From Glaciecola sp. KUL10 (GTDB lineage Bacteria > Pseudomonadota > Gammaproteobacteria > Enterobacterales > Alteromonadaceae), in NCBI RefSeq assembly GCF_003203515.1, contig NZ_BGNG01000006.1:1-64000 (forward strand): a stretch of DNA of 64,000 nt, written 5' to 3'. Shown here in pieces: positions 56,794 to 64,000 of the stretch. The notes beneath the pieces were generated by a model that saw only the letters and a list, made by a program, of their open reading frames with translations, ran no database searches and was not told where the DNA came from. The translations under genes were made by a program, and so were the position numbers. How positions within the stretch are numbered: position 1 is the first letter of the stretch; every line of letters begins with the position of its first letter.

Positions 56794-56827
56794 CTTTTTG
56801 TTGCAATTTTTTGTGCTTTTTATCGAG

Positions 56828-56856
56828 GGCCGCCCATGTTTGAGGCGGTCTTTTTT
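56828..56856 (+). terminator. Terminator after the AbgT gene
   Basis: GGCCGCC (56828-56834) pairs with GGCGGTC (56844-56850) with one G-T pair, nine-base loop, followed by six T. Confidence 0.8.
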
Positions 56857-56912
56857 GTTACATTCGACGTATACTTTTAGTGAATTTTTGACTTGAGACT
56901 TGTTGTTAATTT

Positions 56913-57992
56913 ATGAAATACAAATCGCAAACGGATTTTACCCACTCTAAAGCCGATAAAATTGGTGTTATTGTATCTAACTTAGGTACGCCTCAAGCAC
57001 CTTCGAAGCAAGCGCTTAAACCCTATCTAAAGCAGTTTTTATCTGATCCGCGCGTGGTCGAAGTACCTAAGTTGATTTGGTGGTTTGTATTAAACGGCAT
57101 CATTTTAAATATTAGACCTAAGCGTTCAGCAGAGGCTTACAGTACCGTTTGGACAGAAGACGGTTCGCCGTTGCTGACGCATACTAAGAATCAAGCAAAA
57201 GGCATAGAAACCAAGCTTAAAGCAGTCTACGGCGATGATGTACTGGTTGACTATGCGATGCGGTACGGAGAGCCTTCTGTATCAACCGCGATCGATAACT
57301 TGTTATCACAAGGCGCTCGAAAAATTCTAGTATTTCCACTTTATCCCCAATACTGCGCATCAACGAGTGGTTCAACCTTTGATGCCGTAGCTGAAGATTT
57401 TACGATGCGTCGCTGGTTACCCGATTTCCGATTTATCAGTCGTTACAGCGACGATGAAGGTTATATCAAAGCCGTTGCAGATAAAATCAGAAAGCATTGG
57501 GAAACGCATGAACGCGCAGACAAGTTAATTTTTTCTTACCACGGCATTCCCAAAAGATATTTGCTCAATGGCGACCCCTATCACTGCGAATGCCACAAAA
57601 CAACAAGACTCGTCGCACAAGAACTTGGCTTAAGTGCTGATGAATATATGACGACCTTTCAATCACGATTCGGCAGAGAAGAATGGTTAAAACCATACAC
57701 TGATGAAACCCTCAAAGGCTTACCTGAAAAAGGGGTGAAGTCAGTTCAAGTCGTATGTCCGGGGTTTTCGTCTGATTGTCTCGAAACGATTGAAGAAATA
57801 GGCGAAGAAAACCGCGAGTACTTCGAAGAAAGTGGTGGTCAACGTTACGAATACATAGAATCACTTAATGATGATCCTCAGCATATTGATGTGTTAGTAG
57901 ACATTATCAAAACTAACTTACAAGGTTGGTCGGTTGGGGATGATTATGAGCGTCGAGGACAGCTTGCAAAAGCAATGGGCAGCGAAAAATAG
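56913..57992 (+). CDS. hemH: Ferrochelatase
   Basis: Inserts iron into protoporphyrin IX in the last step of haem synthesis, at the inner membrane face. Strong family motifs: GVIVSNLGTPQAPSKQALKPYL, FLSDPRVVEVPKLIWW, YAMRYGEPS, LFPLYPQYCASTSGST-like stretch, the catalytic His region FSYHGIPKRY, and FSSDCLETIEEI with the conserved Glu. 359 residues is normal for proteobacteria. The CECHKTTRL stretch contains two conserved cysteines. The DUF4112 gene starts 30 bases downstream and is probably co-transcribed. Confidence 0.95.
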   Translation: MKYKSQTDFTHSKADKIGVIVSNLGTPQAPSKQALKPYLKQFLSDPRVVEVPKLIWWFVLNGIILNIRPKRSAEAYSTVWTEDGSPLLTHTKNQAKGIETKLKAVYGDDVLVDYAMRYGEPSVSTAIDNLLSQGARKILVFPLYPQYCASTSGSTFDAVAEDFTMRRWLPDFRFISRYSDDEGYIKAVADKIRKHWETHERADKLIFSYHGIPKRYLLNGDPYHCECHKTTRLVAQELGLSADEYMTTFQSRFGREEWLKPYTDETLKGLPEKGVKSVQVVCPGFSSDCLETIEEIGEENREYFEESGGQRYEYIESLNDDPQHIDVLVDIIKTNLQGWSVGDDYERRGQLAKAMGSEK

Positions 57993-58022
57993 AGTATTGG
58001 AAATAGGACAAGCAAAACCGAT

Positions 58023-58463
58023 ATGAAACAAGAAAATACGCCGCTGGTCGCCCCAGACGCATTACTTAAAGCCCAATATATTGCCAACCTATTAGATACC
58101 GCGGTTAAAATTCCGTTCATCGGTATCAAAGTTGGCCTAGATTTCCTTATTGGTTTGATACCCGGAATAGGGGATGCGTTAATGATGTTAGCGTCTCTAC
58201 GCATTGTCTATCTCGGCAAAAAGTTAGGCATGCCCAAAGCACTGCAAATGAAGATGCTCCGCAATACGCTTTTCGACTTTGGCTTAGGTTTTATTCCAAT
58301 CGTCGGTGATATCGTGGATTTGTTCTTTAAAGCCAACCAAAAGAATGTGCGCATTATGGAGCGCTGGTGGGTTGAGCAAAACAAAGAAGAATTAGACAGG
58401 CTTGCGGCTATTCAATTGGCCGAATGGGAAGCAGAGCAGGCGAGACTTGAAGGTAAGTCTTGA
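58023..58463 (+). CDS. DUF4112-family small membrane protein
   Basis: 146 residues. The core LLDTAVKIPFIGIKVGLDF, LIGLIPGIGDALMML and FIPIVGDIVDLFFKANQKN is the DUF4112 pattern: two hydrophobic hairpins with Pro-Gly turns and a charged helical C-terminus. Function unknown. It starts 30 bases after ferrochelatase, so an operon is likely, though a role in haem synthesis is not shown. Confidence 0.85.
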   Translation: MKQENTPLVAPDALLKAQYIANLLDTAVKIPFIGIKVGLDFLIGLIPGIGDALMMLASLRIVYLGKKLGMPKALQMKMLRNTLFDFGLGFIPIVGDIVDLFFKANQKNVRIMERWWVEQNKEELDRLAAIQLAEWEAEQARLEGKS

Positions 58464-58545
58464 TAAATTGACTTGGCGCAAACTCGCGCGTCGAAGTGAC
58501 GCTTTTTAGTTGATTTATATGGCGAATTAGCGTTTTATAGTCACT

Positions 58546-59010
58546 ATGAAACACGCTAATTCGTTCAGACAACAGTTTATAAGTTTATTCCTGATGCTAA
58601 GCTTAATGCTTCAGGCGGGAATGAACTATGCACTTGCGTCATACAATATGGCGCTTATGCAGGCACAAGTGTCTGAAGATACTCTGCTCATCTGTACCGG
58701 CAAAAGCGTTAAATTAATATCTGCTAGCCACTATTTTGAAACCGGCGAATTAGTCGAAATTTCAAAATTATCTGTCTCTGATACACCATCAGAACTTACT
58801 TTCTTAAATCAGCAATCTGATAGCTTAGAGCATGATACTAGTCCTTGTATCTTTTCGTTTGTTGCTGATACTCATAAGACTATTCTTACGGCTGCGTTAC
58901 CGGTCGTTGCAGTCGATATTGAATCTGATGCAATAACTTCAACTAGCATAGCTCACACTAGCATTGAATGCTTGTCTCCTTGCGCACGATCCCCTCCTTT
59001 TATCATTTAA
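58546..59010 (+). CDS. Small exported protein, DUF2946-like
   Basis: 154 residues with a signal peptide (cleavage near ALA-S) and four exported cysteines. LLICTGKSVKLI, a second cysteine pair in ECLSPC and the ending ARSPPFII recall DUF2946-type proteins, which are often found beside copper-related TonB receptors and end in a similar ARAPP motif. It lies 115 bases upstream of the Met-rich TonB receptor on the same strand, so the two are probably a unit. A copper role is inferred, not shown. Confidence 0.6.
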   Translation: MKHANSFRQQFISLFLMLSLMLQAGMNYALASYNMALMQAQVSEDTLLICTGKSVKLISASHYFETGELVEISKLSVSDTPSELTFLNQQSDSLEHDTSPCIFSFVADTHKTILTAALPVVAVDIESDAITSTSIAHTSIECLSPCARSPPFII

Positions 59011-59125
59011 TAACTCAAACAATATTTTAGAAGTGATTCATTTGCCGCGGGCATTGGTTTAAAGACGACCATGTCTGTTTGGACTTGAGATTCAAGATCT
59101 TGAATCACTATTACCCAAAATTTAA

Positions 59126-61309
59126 ATGATAAGAAATTCGCAAATGATAAATACAAACACCACATTTTGCCGATGTGCTGCAATTAATACGTTTCAGCCC
59201 AAACCCCTGTTAGTGAGTATTTTATTGGCTTCTGCTAGCTTGGGTTCATTCGCAAGTGAGCAAGCTATAAATAACCAAGAAGCGCAAAAACACGAACTAG
59301 AGCACATAGAGATAGTCGGGCAATTGTCTAGTGGGTTACTTGAGTCCAATATCCAATTAAAGGAATCCAGTTCTCCGGATCTAAGGGCGCAACTGGCACA
59401 AATACCTGGGGTATCAGTAAACGGCAATGGCTTAGTGAGCGGGATTATTCAATACCGAGGATTATTTGGTGATCGCGTCAATGTGAAAATCGATGATGTA
59501 TCTATTGCAGGTGCTGGTCCCAATGCAATGGATAGCCCGCTTTCGCACGTCATCGGTAGCGAACATCAAGTCATACTGCACCAAGGTATTGCACCCGTGT
59601 CAGCGGGCTTTGAGACGCTTGGTGGCGCAATTGAAATTAAACCAAAGTCCCCTGAGTTTTCTGACTCCAATCATTGGATGTCTTCAGGGCGTATCGAGAG
59701 TACATTCCATCACAATAACAACGCTCGATCTTTCAATTCAAATTTAAATTTTGCATCAGATAAGCGCTATTTGACCGCAATTGCTCAGTTTCAAGAAGCT
59801 GATAATTATGAAGTTAAGAGTCTCGAAGTACCATCGACTTTTTATCAAAGAGGTGGAGCTAAGATCTTATTTGGTCAACACAGCGATGATTCAAAACTAG
59901 ATATTTCAATTGCACGAACACACACTAATGGTTCAGGAACGCCCGCGCTAGCCATGGACATCGAAAGCATAGAAGCGCTTTGGTATAAACTCAGTTATCA
60001 ACAAGATTTGAATAATCAATGGTCTACTCAGATTAAAGTCAGCGCAAACAAGAATACGCATGAGATGAATAATTTTATGTTTAGAGACGCCCCTATGCCC
60101 GCTATGCATAGACGTAATTCTGTAGACAGTAGCGCATCGGCTATAGATATCAGCCTGATAAAACAGCAAAGTGACTCACAACTCGAAATTTGTGTTAGTG
60201 GCGAAAACAAAGCGCATAACTCGCGTATTTCAAACCCAAATAATAAGATGTTTTTTATCAATAATTTCAACGACGTTGAGCGCTCAGTGTTAAGTGGCTT
60301 TGTTGAATATGAGTTTACAGATTCTCACAAGATTGACTGGCAACTAGGACTTCGTGCCAGCAAAGTTGAATACGATGCTGATGATGTATCGACTAGCATG
60401 GCAATGATGAATGCAAATGCTGATGCTTTGGTAAATGGATTCAACAATGCTGACAAAAAGCAAAACTTCGGCTTATTAGATTTAGTGTTAAAAGCGCGTA
60501 CACAAGTGAGTACTAACTTGAACGTAACCGCTTCGCTTGGCCAAAAGCAACGTGCGCCTAGTTATACTGAGTTGTATTCATGGTTTCCACTGGGTGTATC
60601 TGCAGGCTTAGCTGATGGTCGTAATTATATCGGTGATTTGGGCTTAGAAAAAGAAAAAGCATTGCAATTTGATCTCGGTTTGCAGTATCAAAACAATGGG
60701 TTGACTCTTTTGCCGAACATTTTTTACCAAGACATCTCTGATTACATCATTGGTGTACCTACTGACAATCAACAAGCAAATATGATGGCGATGATTATGG
60801 GGGCGCAACCTGCGCTTCAATGGAGCAATCAAAAGGCGGCATTGTATGGCTTTGATATGTATGCCGCGTATGCGTTTTCACAAAATTTGCAAGTAACAGG
60901 CAGCGTTAAATGGGTACGAGGTAAATTAAGACCAAGTGACGATATTATTGAAGGCGAAGAATCTACCGATCTTTATCGAATTGCTCCGCTAACGGCTACC
61001 ATGCATGCTGTTTATAAACTTAACGATTGGACCGTCGACTTTTTGGTTGAAACAGCAGCGAAGCAAGATAAGGTTGCAAGCTTACAAAACGAAAGTGAAA
61101 CACCTAGCTATACGGTTTTTGATTTGGCGATTCACTATCAAATAAGCGATGCGTTTAGTGCAAGTTTGTTGATTGAAAATCTAGGGGATAGATTTTATGT
61201 CAATCATTTGGGTGGTATTAATCGAATCAATAGTGCAGATATAAGTGCTGGAGAGCGTATACCGGAAATTGGCAGAAATATTGGGGTCAGTGTCGATTTT
61301 CGTTTTTAA
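59126..61309 (+). CDS. TonB-dependent receptor, Met-rich, possibly copper-type
   Basis: 727 residues: signal peptide (near SFA-S), a TonB-box-like stretch (HIEIVGQL), a plug (~75-185: LAQIPGVSVNGNGLV, IIQYRGLFGDRVNVKIDDV, LGGAIEIKPKSPEF) and a 22-stranded barrel ending VSVDFRF with a terminal Phe. Three predicted extracellular loops are unusually Met-rich: MNNFMFRDAPMPAMHRRN, TSMAMMNANADA and NMMAMIMGAQ. This and the DUF2946-like neighbour fit OprC/NosA-type copper receptors, which bind copper through Met and His. Other metal or Met-binding cargo is possible. No clear ribosome site; a second ATG is at 59144. Confidence 0.82.
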   Translation: MIRNSQMINTNTTFCRCAAINTFQPKPLLVSILLASASLGSFASEQAINNQEAQKHELEHIEIVGQLSSGLLESNIQLKESSSPDLRAQLAQIPGVSVNGNGLVSGIIQYRGLFGDRVNVKIDDVSIAGAGPNAMDSPLSHVIGSEHQVILHQGIAPVSAGFETLGGAIEIKPKSPEFSDSNHWMSSGRIESTFHHNNNARSFNSNLNFASDKRYLTAIAQFQEADNYEVKSLEVPSTFYQRGGAKILFGQHSDDSKLDISIARTHTNGSGTPALAMDIESIEALWYKLSYQQDLNNQWSTQIKVSANKNTHEMNNFMFRDAPMPAMHRRNSVDSSASAIDISLIKQQSDSQLEICVSGENKAHNSRISNPNNKMFFINNFNDVERSVLSGFVEYEFTDSHKIDWQLGLRASKVEYDADDVSTSMAMMNANADALVNGFNNADKKQNFGLLDLVLKARTQVSTNLNVTASLGQKQRAPSYTELYSWFPLGVSAGLADGRNYIGDLGLEKEKALQFDLGLQYQNNGLTLLPNIFYQDISDYIIGVPTDNQQANMMAMIMGAQPALQWSNQKAALYGFDMYAAYAFSQNLQVTGSVKWVRGKLRPSDDIIEGEESTDLYRIAPLTATMHAVYKLNDWTVDFLVETAAKQDKVASLQNESETPSYTVFDLAIHYQISDAFSASLLIENLGDRFYVNHLGGINRINSADISAGERIPEIGRNIGVSVDFRF

Positions 61310-61343
61310 GTTTTTATTGCATGTTTCACGAGTGTCACTGCTT

Positions 61344-61374
61344 GAAAAAAGGTTCCCACTTATTGGGAACCTTT
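61344..61374 (-). terminator. Terminator between receptor and ppnP (mainly for ppnP)
   Basis: Eleven-pair perfect stem (61348-61358 with 61364-61374), five-base loop. A-run on the left gives a T-run on the minus strand, so it best serves ppnP; it may act on both transcripts. Confidence 0.85.
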
Positions 61375-61381
61375 GGGATAT

Positions 61382-61666
61382 TTACTGTCCGTAAGTACAC
61401 AAATAAGCGGTGTTCTCGCTGACTTTCACCTGAAATTTTTGTTGGGCTTCGATAGTAAATTGGTTTTGTGCACCAAAAGTTTGCCAATCCTTTGCATCCG
61501 GCAGTAAGACGGTTAATGCGCCGCTGACAACTGTCATGGTTTCAAATTGATTCGTAGAAAATTCATATTCTCCAGGCGCCATTACGCCCATCGTGGCAGG
61601 TAAGCTTGCAGTATCAAAAGCGATGGATTTTACTTTTCCATCGAAGTATTCATTTACATCAAACAT
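61382..61666 (-). CDS. ppnP: Pyrimidine/purine nucleoside phosphorylase
   Basis: 94 residues, the full length of the YaiE/PpnP cupin family. The sequence fits throughout: [41 protein letters not shown], and the aromatic [15 protein letters not shown] at the end. It phosphorolyses several nucleosides to base and ribose-1-phosphate in the cytoplasm. Monocistronic. Confidence 0.93.
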   Translation of the reverse strand: MFDVNEYFDGKVKSIAFDTASLPATMGVMAPGEYEFSTNQFETMTVVSGALTVLLPDAKDWQTFGAQNQFTIEAQQKFQVKVSENTAYLCTYGQ

Positions 61667-61767
61667 GGTTTTCTCTTTGCAAAATTAAGTCGAACGCAAG
61701 ATTACCCATGCGCAACAAAAATTCCATTAAAAAATCAAGTAAGCTTATGCGAGTTATCTCTTAGATA

Positions 61768-62259
61768 TTACTTCCAGCCCAAAATTTCCTCAAAATCACT
61801 GTCCAATTTCTTCGCAAAGTCTTTAGCGTGGATCGCCACAGTTTCAAGTTTCTTTTCTTCATCTGATGTGGGTGTGAACTCCGGAACCTTCACCGGATAA
61901 CCAGCTTCGTCTATTGCCATAAACGTAATAAAACAACGATTGGTCACCACTTCGGCATCTTCTTTGGGATCAGTAGCGCGTACGACAACGTAGATATGCA
62001 TGCTGGTTCTGCCGGTATGCACTATTTGAGCACTAATGGTGACTTGCTGGCCAACCAATATCGGGCGAATAAAGCGAATCGCGTTAGCTGATACTGTCAC
62101 ACAATAACGCTTGCTCCATTGAGCAGCACAAGCGTAAGAAGCTTGATCTATCCATTTCATGACCATGCCGCCGTGTACTTTGCCACCGAAGTTCACATCT
62201 GTTGGCTCGGCTAAAAAACGAAATTCTGTTTTACTGCTGCGTTTGTCGTTTTTGCTCAT
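61768..62259 (-). CDS. Acyl-CoA thioesterase (YciA/hotdog family)
   Basis: 163 residues with a single hotdog domain: NFGGKVHGGMVMKWIDQASY (with the long central helix), AIRFIRPILVGQQVTISAQI and TGRTSMHIYVVV, then NRCFITFMAID. Hydrolyses acyl-CoA esters in the cytoplasm; the conserved Asp is in WIDQAS. The C-terminal ~35 residues are a charged helix beyond the core domain. Confidence 0.88.
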   Translation of the reverse strand: MSKNDKRSSKTEFRFLAEPTDVNFGGKVHGGMVMKWIDQASYACAAQWSKRYCVTVSANAIRFIRPILVGQQVTISAQIVHTGRTSMHIYVVVRATDPKEDAEVVTNRCFITFMAIDEAGYPVKVPEFTPTSDEEKKLETVAIHAKDFAKKLDSDFEEILGWK

Positions 62260-62422
62260 AGAAATGGTTTGTCCTAATTATCTGGTCAGTGCGCACAACT
62301 TATACCTTACCCTTTTTTGTCTTTTAAGTACGACTAATTTTTTCCATCACGCTACCCACTTGAAATTATTCTGACGGATAGCTTGCTAGATACAACGGGT
62401 GAGCGGACTTGTAAAACTTCAA

Positions 62423-63310
62423 TTAATGCTTAAGTTTCGCTTTAGCAATATTAAGTGCATGAAGTCTTAACTCTTTCAAAATAGGGCTTTCGGTTTGCCA
62501 ATAGTGCCAATACAAGGGCGTGTCTAAGGTATAGCCGGGAAATAAATCCTGCAACAAACCCGACGTTAAAGCATCCTGCATTTGTATCGTGGGTAGCAAA
62601 CCATAGCCTAAACCTGCAATACAAGCCTGCTTAAAGCCTTCAGATGATGGACATAGGTGAATATGTTGCGGAGGTTCGCCACTTTGCTCTATCAAAAAGT
62701 CATGCTGTAGGTGGTCGTCTTGGTCAAACACCAAGCAGGGAAGTCTACTGAGATCGTTTATGGTTTGTATATTGTGCTTAGCAATAAAACTGGGGGATGC
62801 CACTGCTTGATATTGCATATCACCAAGGTAACTGCTCAATCCGCCATTGACAGGATCCGGCGAATCACAAATACAAATCATGACTTCACCTGCTTTCATT
62901 TTTTTCAGCCCCACTGACTGATCAACAATTGAAATATCCAAACTGATTTGCACATCGTCAATTAGGCTCGGTGCTGCTAGTGCTTCTGCTAACCAAGTTG
63001 CTATCGAATCAGCATTTGTAGCAAGCGTAACCACAAGAGGGCCTTGTTCAGTATCTTGTTGGGTGTTCTTTATCCCCAAAGAAACCTCTAATTGCTGAAC
63101 CTGTTGAAGATGGTTAAGTAATTTTGTGCCTAACGCTGTTGGCTTTGGCGGTTGCCCACGCACCAGCACAGGCTCACCAAGAAATGCTTCTAGCTGATTG
63201 ATGCGCCGACTCACCGCCGATTGAGTAATAAAAAGTTGGTTAGCTGCCTTTTCAAAGCCTTTGTATTTGACAACAAACGCAAGGGCTTGAAGTTGTTTAT
63301 AATCAATCAT
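62423..63310 (-). CDS. argP: LysR-family regulator ArgP
   Basis: 295 residues. N-terminal helix-turn-helix (YKQLQALAFVVKYKGFEKAANQ, FITQSAVSRRINQLEAFLG) and effector domain with LGDMQYQAVASPSF and GLGYGLLPTIQMQ, in agreement with ArgP/IciA. It is divergent from argO with 99 bases between starts, the arrangement in which ArgP, sensing lysine and arginine, activates the exporter. Confidence 0.88.
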   Translation of the reverse strand: MIDYKQLQALAFVVKYKGFEKAANQLFITQSAVSRRINQLEAFLGEPVLVRGQPPKPTALGTKLLNHLQQVQQLEVSLGIKNTQQDTEQGPLVVTLATNADSIATWLAEALAAPSLIDDVQISLDISIVDQSVGLKKMKAGEVMICICDSPDPVNGGLSSYLGDMQYQAVASPSFIAKHNIQTINDLSRLPCLVFDQDDHLQHDFLIEQSGEPPQHIHLCPSSEGFKQACIAGLGYGLLPTIQMQDALTSGLLQDLFPGYTLDTPLYWHYWQTESPILKELRLHALNIAKAKLKH

Positions 63311-63409
63311 GAGTTTAATTCATATATATTGAAAATCATTCATTAGACTTATATCAGTGACTTATCTACTCTTCAACAAAATTTTTTACCTCATGTATGC
63401 GGAGTAAGG

Positions 63410-64000
63410 ATGTCATTTTTTTCTGGGATAGGATTAGGCCTAAGCTTAATTATTGCAATTGGCGCTCAAAATATTTGGGTATTAAGCCAAAGCATGGCAG
63501 GCGCTAACCGCTTAGCAGTCGCAGGCGTTTGTATTTTGTGTGATGTCAGTTTGATTTTGTTGGGCGTGTTCGCCGCCAAACAAATTAGCGATAGCTTGCC
63601 CGCAATCGTGCCTTTTTTGAAATGGGGAGGCATTGCTATGCTCTTGTATCTTGCCTTTGATGCGTTTAAACGCGCTTGGCAAGGTTCGTCAGGTTTATCC
63701 GTGAAGCACGAAAATAAGCAAGCATGGCAGAAAACAGCGATGACCGCTTTTGCAATTAGCCTGCTCAACCCTCATGTTTATCTAGACACTGTGGTATTGC
63801 TTGGCAATATTGGAGCCTTACAACCCGACCCGATGCTTTTTGCGATCGGCGCATGTGTGGCATCGGTTTTGTGGTTTAGCAGTTTATCCCTATTTGCGCC
63901 CGCATTAAGCCGAGTCCTTAGTTCACCATTAAAGTGGAGAGTATTTGATGTGGTGATCGGGCTGATTCTTTGTAGTATTGCCGTAAAGCTCTACTTTATT
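63410..64000 (+). CDS. argO: LysE/ArgO-family amino-acid exporter, cut by window end
   Basis: No stop is reached before the window edge; 197 codons are visible, close to the full family length (~200). It starts with the LysE pattern: GLGLSLIIAIGAQNIWVLSQSM, then CDVSLILLGVFAAKQI, and SLLNPHVYLDTVVLLGNIG, all conserved in arginine/lysine exporters. About six hydrophobic segments. The ATG at 63410 follows GGAGTAA. Divergent from argP, its likely activator. Confidence 0.9.
   Translation, partial: MSFFSGIGLGLSLIIAIGAQNIWVLSQSMAGANRLAVAGVCILCDVSLILLGVFAAKQISDSLPAIVPFLKWGGIAMLLYLAFDAFKRAWQGSSGLSVKHENKQAWQKTAMTAFAISLLNPHVYLDTVVLLGNIGALQPDPMLFAIGACVASVLWFSSLSLFAPALSRVLSSPLKWRVFDVVIGLILCSIAVKLYFI

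Noticed and set aside
1-64000. CRISPR arrays, tRNA/rRNA genes or insertion sequences
   Set aside because: No regularly spaced direct repeats, no cloverleaf-like sequences, and no transposase or terminal inverted repeats were found by reading.

Overview
The window looks like chromosomal DNA of a marine, polysaccharide-degrading gammaproteobacterium, most likely from the Alteromonadales (the Glaciecola/Paraglaciecola/Aliiglaciecola kind). This is inferred from gene content: exported lyase, sulfatase and GH88 enzymes, PEP-CTERM-type sorting tails, TonB receptors, argP/argO, ppnP, an AbgT transporter, and base composition of roughly 40-45 % GC by eye. I saw no tRNA, rRNA, CRISPR array, insertion sequence or phage module. 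Species cannot be fixed from the sequence alone.

Layout. 1-14.8 kb: two coupled genes for giant exported proteins. The first (cut by the window edge) has four two-cysteine beta-sandwich-like repeats and a helical tail. The second is about 4,200 residues, with a tectonin-like propeller, large internal repeats and a ricin-type lectin region. 14.9-18.5 kb: a GH11 xylanase lipoprotein, a PLP-dependent Cys/Met enzyme, a small 2-oxoglutarate/Fe(II) oxygenase and an RpiB/LacA-type isomerase. 18.5-28.1 kb (minus strand): a GH88 plus lactonase pair with an upstream dyad, a BlaI/BlaR1-like pair with paired operators, an S1 sulfatase with two extra N-terminal domains, and an ACE-like M2 peptidase. 28.2-34.2 kb: a CPBP membrane protease, a gene broken by a stop codon, a KtrB potassium channel, and a LysR regulator divergent from a VOC/hydroxyacid dehydrogenase pair. 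34.5-39 kb: an ulvan-lyase-like BNR_4 protein ending in a dockerin-like module, followed directly by a cohesin-like PEP-CTERM protein, then a second PEP-CTERM protein on the other strand. 39.4-44.4 kb: a DUF4198 protein, an anti-sigma/ECF sigma pair, a DUF4331 protein, an Ig-like lipoprotein and a dead TonB receptor remnant. The ECF and DUF4331 genes share one promoter pattern. 44.5-49.9 kb: a GntR regulator with a membrane protein, a bacterial PH-domain protein, an alpha/beta hydrolase, an M24 peptidase and a VOC protein. 50-55 kb (minus): a tight four-gene operon of a coiled-coil protein, an OmpA fusion with a cytoplasmic domain, a Rab/MglA-like small GTPase and a GGDEF/EAL protein. 55-64 kb: mostly housekeeping genes (AbgT transporter, ferrochelatase, DUF4112, a Met-rich possibly copper-type TonB receptor with a small exported partner, PpnP, acyl-CoA thioesterase, ArgP, ArgO).

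How the parts fit. The BNR_4 lyase, sulfatase, GH88 hydrolase, lactonase and RpiB-type isomerase form a plausible route from a sulfated, uronate-rich algal polymer such as ulvan to central metabolism, but they are scattered over about 20 kb, not packed in one locus. The best candidates for undescribed biology are the giant lectin-like pair, the small-GTPase/OmpA/c-di-GMP operon, and the adjacent dockerin-like enzyme and cohesin-like sorted protein.
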